Part shown: positions 35,007-42,604 of the stretch, piece by piece | How positions within the stretch are numbered: position 1 is the first letter of the stretch | Layout of the letters: every line of letters starts with the position of its first letter | Source: Lachnospiraceae bacterium AC2029 | GTDB lineage: Bacteria; Bacillota; Clostridia; Lachnospirales; Lachnospiraceae | Direction: 5' to 3' | Length of the DNA: 64,000 nucleotides | NCBI GenBank assembly: GCA_000703065.1 | Contig: JNLK01000001.1 | Span: forward strand, 248,001-312,000 | The notes under the pieces: generated by a model | What the model was told of the DNA's origin: nothing | Database searches by the model: none | What the model saw: the letters and a program-made list of their open reading frames with translations, nothing else | Program-made: the position numbers and the translations under genes

Positions 35007-35035
35007 ACTCTATCACAGCCCGCTGTGGATGTCAA
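35007..35035 (-). promoter_or_regulatory. leuA promoter
   Basis: TTGACA (35030-35035), a 17-bp spacer and TAGAGT (35007-35012) form a near-consensus sigma-A promoter. Predicted initiation near 35000 matches the start of the T-box leader. Confidence 0.85.
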
Positions 35036-35096
35036 GCCCTTTGTCGGCCGATCCGGACTCTTTGCAGGTTGCTCCGCACCACGCCGTTTTGTCGTG

Positions 35097-36449
35097 TCAG
35101 TTCATCCGCTTGATGTAGTCGTACATGTAGGTCCCCTTCTGACCATAGCGGAACATGTATGCATTGCTGGTTCCCAGACGCAGTGCACAGGCCGGATCGC
35201 AGACATAGGTCTCACCGTCCTTATCGATCTCAACCCAGGAATGTGTTCCCCAGCCCTCGGCCAGGCGGACCTTTCCGTATACCTGATGTGCATCGTAGCC
35301 CATGCATACGGCGATCTCACGCAGGATAGCCGCATACACGAAGCAGTTACCTCTGCGGTTCCTGATCCCGTACTCACCCAGCTTCTGGCTTCCCCAGGTC
35401 TGGTCAAAGAGATCTCTTCCGTAGTAGGTCGTGCTGGAGGCATACTTCATGGCCGAATAAAGGTTCCCGTTCATGCTGTAGGCAACGCCTGCGGCCACCT
35501 GGTTATCCAGCTTCTTTCCGCTTCCGTCGCTCTGCATGAAGTAATATACACCGTCATACTTTGTAAGGCCGCTGTTCCGAAGCTTTCCGCCCTCATCGGC
35601 GATGTAAACCTTATCTCCCGATGTGATGAGCTTCTGTTCCTTGTTCAGCTCACCTGTGGAAAGGATATAGTAATAAGCTCCGTCCAGCAAGACCGTGGTA
35701 TCTGCGGCCATGGATCCGTCCTTGGACAGATAGTATCTTCCGCCCCTGTAGTCGATCCACTGATCGGAATACATTTCTCCGGATTCGTTCATGTAATACC
35801 ACTTGCTCTTATGCTCAACCCAGCCGGTCTTCATGGCTCCGTTCGCATCAAAGTAGTACCACTTGTTCTTCCACTGCATCCAGCCGGTCTTCATGGCTCC
35901 GTCCTGGCCCATGTAATACCACTTCTTATTACACTTCAGCCAACCGACATACATGCGTCCGTTTGCAGGGAAATAATACCACTTGCCCTTGCAGGAGAGC
36001 CACCCTCTCTGTCTCACGCCCTCTGAATTGAAATAATACCAGAAGTCGCCGATCTGCTTCCAGCCGGTCACGGCAGCGCCGTCATCACCCATGTAGTACC
36101 ATTTGTTATCCACGTTGGTCCAGCTGCTGGGCTTCATGGTTCCGTTCTTCCGGAAATAATACACCTTCCTGCCGATCTTCTGCAGGCCCGTCTGCATTAC
36201 GCCTTCCGAATCGAAGAAATACCACTCATTATCGATCTGCTTCCAGCTGGTGGCGGGATTTCCGTTCTCATCGTAGTAATACTTCTTTCCGTCCACCTCA
36301 TTCCAGCCCGGAACGATTTCCTGCTGATCCTCGCCCAGCACGACCGGGTTTTTGTCCTTCGCATAGGCCATGATCCCCGGCAGGGCAACTGCGCCCGCAG
36401 CCATAAGCGTCAGGCCTATGATCCGGTTTCGGTTTTTCCAATTCACCAT
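35097..36449 (-). CDS. Secreted transglutaminase-like protein with wall-binding repeats
   Basis: This 450-residue exported protein has a signal peptide (about 1-30), aromatic wall-binding repeats at about 45-310 and a C-terminal transglutaminase-like domain. The predicted triad is Cys369 (RGNCFVYAA), His403 (GWGTHSWVEI) and Asp418 (YVCDPA). Such domains act as cysteine peptidases or cross-link or hydrolyse amide bonds, often in the wall. It is not in the polysaccharide operon but shares its repeat type, so it could dock on the same polymer. It has its own promoter (36594-36623) and a structured leader. Confidence 0.87.
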   Translation of the reverse strand: MVNWKNRNRIIGLTLMAAGAVALPGIMAYAKDKNPVVLGEDQQEIVPGWNEVDGKKYYYDENGNPATSWKQIDNEWYFFDSEGVMQTGLQKIGRKVYYFRKNGTMKPSSWTNVDNKWYYMGDDGAAVTGWKQIGDFWYYFNSEGVRQRGWLSCKGKWYYFPANGRMYVGWLKCNKKWYYMGQDGAMKTGWMQWKNKWYYFDANGAMKTGWVEHKSKWYYMNESGEMYSDQWIDYRGGRYYLSKDGSMAADTTVLLDGAYYYILSTGELNKEQKLITSGDKVYIADEGGKLRNSGLTKYDGVYYFMQSDGSGKKLDNQVAAGVAYSMNGNLYSAMKYASSTTYYGRDLFDQTWGSQKLGEYGIRNRRGNCFVYAAILREIAVCMGYDAHQVYGKVRLAEGWGTHSWVEIDKDGETYVCDPACALRLGTSNAYMFRYGQKGTYMYDYIKRMN

Positions 36450-36479
36450 TTTCGTCCTCCCGACTAAATCCTTTTCTTT

Positions 36480-36593
36480 TATATCCGTTCATCACCCACG
36501 GAAATGTGGGTACTCCGTTCTTCGTTGCTTCCGGTTCGGCAGATCACCTCCGATCTGTCACCCACCGGTGACGGTCTTCTCCCGCCAGTCATT
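36480..36593 (-). promoter_or_regulatory. Structured leader of the transglutaminase gene, possible riboswitch
   Basis: Three consecutive perfect hairpins are predicted on the minus strand: GTCACC/GGTGAC (36557-36562 with 36567-36572), CAGATC/GATCTG (36540-36545 with 36552-36557) and CCCAC/GTGGG (36495-36499 with 36506-36510). The first two share base 36557, so they may compete. The bases TGCCGAACCGG ... ACGGAGTACCCAC ... GTGGGTGAT resemble the 5' half of c-di-AMP (ydaO) riboswitches, but I cannot find the 3' half before the start codon. A novel or truncated element, or a simple structured leader, are alternatives. Confidence 0.35.
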
Positions 36594-36623
36594 ATCATAC
36601 CACCTGTCATCGCCACGTGTCCA
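36594..36623 (-). promoter_or_regulatory. Promoter of the transglutaminase gene
   Basis: TGGACA (36618-36623), an 18-bp spacer and an extended -10 TGGTATGAT (hexamer 36594-36599) lie between the acyltransferase stop and the structured leader. Confidence 0.6.
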
Positions 36624-36632
36624 CCCCGGGGC

Positions 36633-37691
36633 TCAGATCAGCTTCTTCAATCCGGGGATCAGTCTCAGTAAAAATGTAACGAGCAGAGATGCTGCAAACA
36701 CTCCGATCGCTACGGGGATCAGCATCCAGAAGCTGCCGGTCTCAAAGGGATTCCATTTTACCACCTTGATCAGCCATCGAAGGAAGAAAAGGTGGGTCAG
36801 ATAGATCCCGAAGGAATTCCTGTCCAGGAAGCTCCATAGCTTCTCCGCCCTCGGAGAGGCGGTATTCTTCCCGCTGCCCCGAAGCAGAAGGAAGCAACCG
36901 ATGCTCAGAATGATCACCGGAAGAAATGCATAGTTCCCCAGAAGACTGTCCATGTCATCCTGATGCTCACCGAAATCGATCATCGTCAGTCCGACGATAC
37001 TGATCGCTCCCAGTGCAGCCAGCCCCCATGCCACGCCCTTTTTCACGGAAAACCGTCCGGTGTGGATCAGATGTCCGAGAACAAAGAATCCGGGGAAGAC
37101 GGATGATGTACAAAGATAAAAACCAATTGATGCATCCGTCAGCCGTTCCAGCATCGGGGTCAGGGACAGGAAGATCACATACAGGATCCCCAGATAGATC
37201 AGAACTTCTCTTGTGGCATGCTTCGCCACCAGCCGATAGACCGGCAGCATAAGGTAAAGGCCGATCAGCAGGTATAAATACCAGAGATGCGCCCAGCTTC
37301 CGTCCGTGAAGAATTTTCCCAGGATCGTGATGACGCTTTCGGAAGACCATTCATCCGCGTTCATCCACAGGTCCAGCAGATAGAAAACCGTTGTAAAGAG
37401 AAGAAGGACCAGCACCATGCGGAGAACATATTTCCGAAGGATCCGCGAGACCGTGATCTCCCTCTTCTCATCCAGGAGCAGCGCTCCGGAAACCATTACA
37501 AAACAGGGGACAGCCCACATCATCAGATAAGGAACCACTCGCGTGGCAAATTCCTCACTGTCAGACATCGTCCCCTGCTCTGCCATTCCAAATATGGTAA
37601 ACGTATGCAGGATCACAATGGCAAAACTTGCCACCACCCGGATCCTGGTAAGGTACTGAACTCTTTCCTTCATACACGCTCTTTCATACAT
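36633..37691 (-). CDS. Membrane acyltransferase (acyltransferase-3 / OatA-WecH type)
   Basis: This 352-residue protein has about ten membrane helices. It opens with RIRVVASFAIVILHTFTIFG, whose Arg and His match the start of the acyltransferase-3 family. SWAHLWYLYLLIGLYLMLPV and FGIYLTHLFFLRWLIKV are further family blocks. Members move acetyl or other acyl groups across the membrane onto surface sugars or peptidoglycan. There is no extracellular SGNH domain, so it is the short form. A second in-frame ATG six codons inside (37673) is equally plausible as the start. It may acylate the surface polysaccharide, though it is well outside that operon. Confidence 0.82.
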   Translation of the reverse strand: MYERACMKERVQYLTRIRVVASFAIVILHTFTIFGMAEQGTMSDSEEFATRVVPYLMMWAVPCFVMVSGALLLDEKREITVSRILRKYVLRMVLVLLLFTTVFYLLDLWMNADEWSSESVITILGKFFTDGSWAHLWYLYLLIGLYLMLPVYRLVAKHATREVLIYLGILYVIFLSLTPMLERLTDASIGFYLCTSSVFPGFFVLGHLIHTGRFSVKKGVAWGLAALGAISIVGLTMIDFGEHQDDMDSLLGNYAFLPVIILSIGCFLLLRGSGKNTASPRAEKLWSFLDRNSFGIYLTHLFFLRWLIKVVKWNPFETGSFWMLIPVAIGVFAASLLVTFLLRLIPGLKKLI

Positions 37692-37707
37692 GTTCTTTCA
37701 AAACGGA

Positions 37708-38085
37708 TTAGTTAAGAAGCGCATCATCACCGATGCAGGACTCGTCATCCTGCGGTGTATCAACCTGAGGTTCCTCATACTGCGGTTCTTCCTGCTGAGG
37801 AGTTTCCGGCTGCGGAGCCTCCGTCGCCTTTTCCGTCGGTTTCTCCGTCGGCTTCTCCGTCGGCTTTTCTGTCGGCTTCTCCGTAACCGCTTCCGTAGTA
37901 GCCACGGTCGTTGCTTTCGTGGTTGCTTCCGTTGTCACCTGCTCCGTAGTCGGAGCCTCTGTCTTTGCCTCTGTGGTAACAGCCTCTGTAGATGCGGACG
38001 TCTCCGTGGAAGCCCCGTCCGACTTGCCGCAGGCACAGAGTCCGAAAGCAAGGATCACAAATCCAAGAGTTATTTTACGTTTCAC
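37708..38085 (-). CDS. Small Thr/Glu/Pro-rich lipoprotein
   Basis: The 125-residue product has a signal peptide and lipobox FGLCAC with the modified Cys at about 19. The rest is low-complexity: Thr-Thr-Glu-Ala blocks, then four EKPT units (12-bp DNA repeats around 37826-37880) and a Pro-Gln-Glu tail ending DDESCIGDDALLN. No folded domain is visible. It could be a surface stalk, spacer or mucin-like decoy. It is 17 bp upstream of the acyltransferase and 18 bp downstream of the MATE gene, so it may be co-transcribed with both. No function can be assigned. Confidence 0.7.
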   Translation of the reverse strand: MKRKITLGFVILAFGLCACGKSDGASTETSASTEAVTTEAKTEAPTTEQVTTEATTKATTVATTEAVTEKPTEKPTEKPTEKPTEKATEAPQPETPQQEEPQYEEPQVDTPQDDESCIGDDALLN

Positions 38086-38103
38086 TGATAATTCCTCCCA
38101 AAG

Positions 38104-39852
38104 TTAAATCTTCATGGTCAAGCTGTTCAGGCCAAGGGAATTGACATATTTTACATCCTTGGTCATCTTAAATACCATACGGATCCCGATATGCTTGGTC
38201 GGGTCATCCATACTGGCTTTATGAAGTTCGAAATAGTTTACGGGATCAAAGCCCCGGCAGTTATCACGGATCCGGATGATCAGCTCGTCCGGCTTGTGAA
38301 CAAGACGTATATCGATCCGATTGTCCTTACCCTCCTCGAAACCATGCTTCACAATGTTATTCGCCATCTCCTCGATACAGAGCGCTGTATACATGGCTCT
38401 CCGCTTCGACTCGCCCTTTTCCATGCAGAATTCGGTTGCTTCGATCGCCGCCTCCGGGATGTCCTGCACGGAGGTGATCTCCATCTCGACGGCTTCTCCC
38501 GGCCCGGCGCCGAAGCCGTCCGGCAGACATACATAGCTGGCATGACTGCCGAACTTCCGCTTGCTCTTGATCCATACAACGATCGTGATATAGATCAGGG
38601 ACAGAATCTCACCCAGGATATAATAGCACCATACACCGGATACTCCGAACAGCGCACCGAAGCTGATAACGATGACGGCCGGGAAGACCAGATTCTGAGC
38701 AATGGCGATGGACTCCGAGAAACGGATCAGACCGATGGACTGATAGTACTTCTTAAATGCGGCGTTGATGGAGCTCAGGATCAGACAGGTGGCAAACAGC
38801 CGCACTCCCACCACCGCATCATGCTCGGCCGCCGGATTGGTATTCACGAAAAGCCGTACCAGCGGAACCGCAAGAACCAGGAACGCGACGGTGACAAAAA
38901 AATTGATCACAACAGAGAAAATGGTCTGCTGTTTGACGATCTCACTGAGGGACTTCTCATCCTCCTCATTATACGAGATACCCGTCAGCATCAGGGATAC
39001 CTCGGAGATACCGTTTCCAATACAGTATCCGATATTTGCTATGGTGGAAATGATCGCGTAAGCCGCAACCGCAACGTCCTTTCCGGTACGCTCCAGAGTA
39101 CGATTGACCAGGAACACCAGAAGCACCAGACTCAGCTGATTTACAAGAGTCGGAATACCGCCCTGTACGATCTCCTTTCCGAGACCGTTTCCAAGACCCT
39201 TCCAACGGAATTTATAGACACAGTCTTTTTTGAAGAAATAGACCAGTCCGATGAAGACCGCTACGATATAGCTGATGGTGGAGGCAAGCCCCATTCCGAG
39301 GGTCTCCTGCTTAACCACGAACACATTCAGAAGATCACATGCGATATCCATGATCGTCATACTGAGAACCGCCACAACCAGACGGATTCTCTGTCCTGAC
39401 ATCTGAAGGAACGGAACCAGGATCTGTGCCATGATGAAGAATGGCGCACCGAAGATAAATCCGGTCAGGTAATCCTTTGTCAGACGGAAGGCCTCGGTTC
39501 CCTCCTTTGCTCCAAGAAGACGGCAGAGGGGCTCAAGGAAAATCAGCACCAGAACAACTCCCAGAACCGAAAAGCCGATTGCAACGATAATGGACAGGGA
39601 ATAACACCGGTTGACCTTATCCTCGTCACCGGTACCCATGGCCTTACTGCAGACCACCTGAATACCGCTGGAAAGAAGACTTCCGAACGCAGCAAAACCA
39701 AGCAGTACCGGATTTGCAAATCCGTATGCTGCCATCGCTTCGACTCCAAGGAACCGACTGATCATGATACTGTCAACAACAAGGCAGAGCATAACCGCCA
39801 TGGCGGAAATGATCTGCGAAATCACCATCTGTTTAAAGAGCCTCTGAATCAT
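38104..39852 (-). CDS. MATE-family transporter fused to a C-terminal HATPase (anti-sigma-kinase-like) domain
   Basis: This 582-residue protein is read from the ATG at 39852 (MIQRLFKQM), with AAAGGTG upstream; an open extension of 38 codons has no good site. Residues about 1-445 form a 12-helix MATE/MOP transporter (SRFLGVEAMAAYGFANPVLL, GNGISEVSLMLTGI). Residues about 465-582 are a GHKL ATPase of the RsbW/SpoIIAB type with N-box EEMANNIVKHGF, G1 RDNCRGFDP and G2 HIGIRMV. Such kinase domains usually phosphorylate anti-sigma antagonists. On a transporter it may sense ATP or gate export; this is inference. MATE proteins export drugs or lipid-linked compounds by cation antiport. Confidence 0.88.
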   Translation of the reverse strand: MIQRLFKQMVISQIISAMAVMLCLVVDSIMISRFLGVEAMAAYGFANPVLLGFAAFGSLLSSGIQVVCSKAMGTGDEDKVNRCYSLSIIVAIGFSVLGVVLVLIFLEPLCRLLGAKEGTEAFRLTKDYLTGFIFGAPFFIMAQILVPFLQMSGQRIRLVVAVLSMTIMDIACDLLNVFVVKQETLGMGLASTISYIVAVFIGLVYFFKKDCVYKFRWKGLGNGLGKEIVQGGIPTLVNQLSLVLLVFLVNRTLERTGKDVAVAAYAIISTIANIGYCIGNGISEVSLMLTGISYNEEDEKSLSEIVKQQTIFSVVINFFVTVAFLVLAVPLVRLFVNTNPAAEHDAVVGVRLFATCLILSSINAAFKKYYQSIGLIRFSESIAIAQNLVFPAVIVISFGALFGVSGVWCYYILGEILSLIYITIVVWIKSKRKFGSHASYVCLPDGFGAGPGEAVEMEITSVQDIPEAAIEATEFCMEKGESKRRAMYTALCIEEMANNIVKHGFEEGKDNRIDIRLVHKPDELIIRIRDNCRGFDPVNYFELHKASMDDPTKHIGIRMVFKMTKDVKYVNSLGLNSLTMKI

Positions 39853-39991
39853 GTTGATAACACCTTTCGTCTTACCCCTAAAGTGGTATTTTACCACGAA
39901 CCTATCTCGTAGACAAGTAAATGAAACGGAAAATCCCTTCCAAAAAAAGACGAAAAATCCACGCAAAACTATCCAATATCACGGGCAGTGA

Positions 39992-40020
39992 TTGAAAGCT
40001 TCCACGATTTGCGGTAAGAT
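39992..40020 (+). promoter_or_regulatory. ung promoter
   Basis: TTGAAA (39992-39997), a 17-bp spacer and TAAGAT (40015-40020) precede ung by 36 bp, with AGGAGG close to its ATG. Confidence 0.75.
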
Positions 40021-40056
40021 GGAAAACGACAGTTACAAAGACAGGAGGTTTCCTCT

Positions 40057-40725
40057 ATGGCACAGATCACAAATGACTGGGCGCCGGTCCTGAAGCAGGA
40101 ATACGCCAAGTCCTATTACAGGAAGCTCTACGATTTCATCCATCAGGAATATGCGACCCGGGAGATCTATCCTCCCGCCGGAGACATCTTCAACGCCCTT
40201 CATCTCACCCCACTTTCCAAAGTAAAGGTGGTGATCATAGGACAGGATCCCTATCACGAACCGGGACAGGCCCACGGACTCTGCTTCTCCGTTCAGAAGG
40301 GCGTGGAGATCCCGCCTTCTCTTCAGAACATTTACAAGGAAATGCATGACGATATCGGCTTTGAGATCCCGAACCACGGCTGCCTCACCCACTGGGCCGA
40401 GCAGGGCGTTCTTCTGTTAAATGCAGTTCTGACCGTCCGGGCACACGCCGCCGCATCCCATCGGGGAAAAGGATGGGAGGAATTCACGGATGCCATCATC
40501 CGGGAGGTCAATCTGCTGGACCGTCCTGTGGTATTCCTTCTCTGGGGAGGCTTTGCACGGTCGAAGGCCCCAATGCTGACGAATCCGAAGCATCTGGTAC
40601 TGGAGGCTCCGCATCCCAGTCCGCTCTCCGCCTACCGTGGCTTCTTCGGGTGTAAGCATTTCTCGCAGGCCAATGCGTTTCTTGAAGAAAATGGCGTCGC
40701 GCCTGTGGATTGGACGATCACCTAG
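40057..40725 (+). CDS. ung: Uracil-DNA glycosylase, family 1
   Basis: This 222-residue enzyme removes uracil from DNA, starting base excision repair. The catalytic water-activating motif GQDPYHEPGQAHGLCFSV is present with its Asp. LLLNAVLTVRAHAAASH is the uracil-binding block, and APHPSPLSAYRGFFG has the catalytic His and the Leu-loop. Length is normal for the family. It is a single-gene unit on the plus strand with its own promoter and an AGGAGG ribosome site, convergent with the PutP gene. Confidence 0.97.
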   Translation: MAQITNDWAPVLKQEYAKSYYRKLYDFIHQEYATREIYPPAGDIFNALHLTPLSKVKVVIIGQDPYHEPGQAHGLCFSVQKGVEIPPSLQNIYKEMHDDIGFEIPNHGCLTHWAEQGVLLLNAVLTVRAHAAASHRGKGWEEFTDAIIREVNLLDRPVVFLLWGGFARSKAPMLTNPKHLVLEAPHPSPLSAYRGFFGCKHFSQANAFLEENGVAPVDWTIT

Positions 40726-40772
40726 TTATTCGTGTCGGCAGAAAACTATATTCACATTGATCCAACAAAAAA

Positions 40773-40799
40773 GCGCCGACACTCGAACTGTGTCGGCAC
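40773..40799 (-). terminator. Terminator between putP and ung
   Basis: A nine-base-pair stem, TGCCGACAC/GTGTCGGCG type, is followed by six T on the minus strand, just past the putP stop. In the plus direction the T-tract is weaker but may serve ung. Confidence 0.85.
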
Positions 40800-40807
40800 T
40801 TCTTCGT

Positions 40808-42352
40808 TTACATACTTTTAACTTCATCGAACTCGGCCTGGATCTCTTCGCTCGGTGCCTTCGTGATCAAGCTTATGACCACGATGAAGATGGAGGACAC
40901 CAGGAAGGCCGGTGCCAGCTCGTACAGATCCCAGGCGCCGCCCATGGGGCGAACCAGGTACTTCCAGATGAAGACCATGGCCCCGCCGGTAACCATACCT
41001 GCGATGGCGCCTTCGGTATTGGTCCTCTTCCAGAACAGCGAGAACAGCATGACGGGTCCGAACACGGCGCCGAAGCCGGCCCACGCGAAGGACACGATAC
41101 TGAAGACGGAGTTATCCGGATCCCATGCAAGGATAACTGCCAGAACCGCAACTACGATCAGCGTCAGACGTGCGGTCAGCATGGAAGCCTTCTCGCTCAT
41201 CTTGATCTTGAAGGTGTCACGGAAGATATTCTCGGACACGGCGCTGCTGGCTGCGATAAGCTGGGAGTCCGCCGTGGACATGGTGGACGCCAGAATACCT
41301 GCAATGATCAGACCTCCGATCAGGGCGTAGCCGAATCCATTTTCGGCAATATGTCTTGCAAGAACTACGATCAGAGTCTCTGCCTTGGAAGAACTGGTGG
41401 GATCCTCGATAAGGGAATCCAGCGCACCCGTCTCGGTCATTGCACGACCGACGATACCAAGGAAGATGGCAACTGCCAGTGAGATCACAACCCATACGGA
41501 TGCGACACGACGGGACAGCTTCAGCTGCTTTGCATCCTTCGCTGCCATGAAACGCAGCAGGATGTGGGGCATACCGAAGTAACCGAGACCCCAGCAGAAC
41601 ATGGTGATCTTGTTGAAGATACCATAGGCATCCGCACCTCCGGTCACATTGTTGTGAGTTGCGGAAAGGTCCAGGAAACCTGCCAGGTTATTTGCATTTT
41701 CAACCACTGCACCGAAGCCGCCGGCATGGTAGATACCGTAGCCAAGTACGATGAACAGTGCGATGGTCATGACGATGGACTGAACGAAGTCGGTCCGGGA
41801 CGCTGCCAGGAAACCTCCGGTGGTGGTGTATGCGATGATGACAATGGCGGAAATGACCATGGCCACTTCATACTTCACATCAAAAAGGTTCATAAACAGC
41901 TTGCCGCAGGCGGAGAAACCGGATGCGGTATAAGGTACAAAGAATACGATGATGGCGATGGCGCCGACCAGAAGTGTAATGTTGCTCTTGTCGCGGAAAC
42001 GATTCTTGAAGTACTCCGGAATGGTGATCGCCTTCACCTTCTCGGAATAGTTACGGAGCCGCTTTGCCGTAAAGAGCCAGTTCAGGTAGGTACCTACCGC
42101 CAGGCCGAAGACAGTCCAGCCTGCATCTGCGATACCTGAAAAGTACGCGAGTCCGGGAACGCCCATCAGCAGGTAGGAGCTCATATCCGACGCCTCTGCA
42201 CTCATGGCAGTGACGAAGGGACCGAGCTTCCGGCCTCCGAGATAGAAATCCCCGACATCATTTGTACTCTTGGATGCCATGAAGCCGATGATCAGCATGC
42301 CGATCAGGTAAACGCCGATGGCAACCAGAATACCGATTTGTGCCGTTGTCAT
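40808..42352 (-). CDS. putP: Sodium/proline symporter (PutP, SSS family)
   Basis: This 514-residue solute:sodium symporter has about 13 membrane helices. It has FYLGGRKLGPFVTAMSAEAS near the start, ASDMSSYLLMGVPG in helix 2 with residues of the sodium and proline sites, and LIIAGILASTMSTADSQLI in helix 8 with the second sodium-site Ser/Thr pair. It imports proline with sodium. AAAGGGGAG precedes the ATG. It has its own sigma-A promoter with short tandem repeats next to the -35, and a strong terminator, so it is a single-gene unit. Confidence 0.93.
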   Translation of the reverse strand: MTTAQIGILVAIGVYLIGMLIIGFMASKSTNDVGDFYLGGRKLGPFVTAMSAEASDMSSYLLMGVPGLAYFSGIADAGWTVFGLAVGTYLNWLFTAKRLRNYSEKVKAITIPEYFKNRFRDKSNITLLVGAIAIIVFFVPYTASGFSACGKLFMNLFDVKYEVAMVISAIVIIAYTTTGGFLAASRTDFVQSIVMTIALFIVLGYGIYHAGGFGAVVENANNLAGFLDLSATHNNVTGGADAYGIFNKITMFCWGLGYFGMPHILLRFMAAKDAKQLKLSRRVASVWVVISLAVAIFLGIVGRAMTETGALDSLIEDPTSSSKAETLIVVLARHIAENGFGYALIGGLIIAGILASTMSTADSQLIAASSAVSENIFRDTFKIKMSEKASMLTARLTLIVVAVLAVILAWDPDNSVFSIVSFAWAGFGAVFGPVMLFSLFWKRTNTEGAIAGMVTGGAMVFIWKYLVRPMGGAWDLYELAPAFLVSSIFIVVISLITKAPSEEIQAEFDEVKSM

Positions 42353-42415
42353 TTTAATATCTCCCCTTTACCAAATTGTTATACATCGAGCAGATCTGCC
42401 CGACATACCTTGGAA

Positions 42416-42444
42416 AGTATACCCCAAAACCCTCTGTAATTCAA
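42416..42444 (-). promoter_or_regulatory. putP promoter
   Basis: TTGAAT (42439-42444), a 17-bp spacer and TATACT (42416-42421) give a good promoter. The 24-bp repeats begin 9 bp upstream of its -35. Confidence 0.7.
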
Positions 42445-42452
42445 GAAAAACC

Positions 42453-42524
42453 ATGGAAGTTCGTAACAAAAATCCCTGGAGATTCGTAACAGAAAAGCCT
42501 TGAAAGTTTGTGATCGAATACCAC
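42453..42524. repeat. Three imperfect 24-bp tandem repeats upstream of the putP promoter
   Basis: Units at 42453-42476, 42477-42500 and 42501-42524 share a GGARRTTCGTAACARAAA-like core. The third is degenerate and a weaker fourth copy may occupy 42429-42452, across the -35 box. The repeats could be regulator sites. They also keep a reading frame on the minus strand, but that frame has no ribosome site and is probably not a gene. Confidence 0.6.
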
Positions 42525-42548
42525 TTTGTACGAACCACCACAAAAAAA

Positions 42549-42582
42549 AGATGAACCGGTCCTAAAAACACAGTTCATCTTC
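42549..42582 (-). terminator. Terminator after glgB
   Basis: AAGATGAAC/GTTCATCTT (nine pairs) with a loop of about 16 bases is followed by eight T on the minus strand. It sits 22 bp past the glgB stop. Confidence 0.85.
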
Positions 42583-42604
42583 TTTTTGAAATCCTATATT
42601 TCTA

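Noticed and set aside
42368-42571. Small minus-strand frame over the 24-bp repeats upstream of putP
   Set aside because: It has no ribosome site, overlaps the putP promoter and has no recognisable protein.
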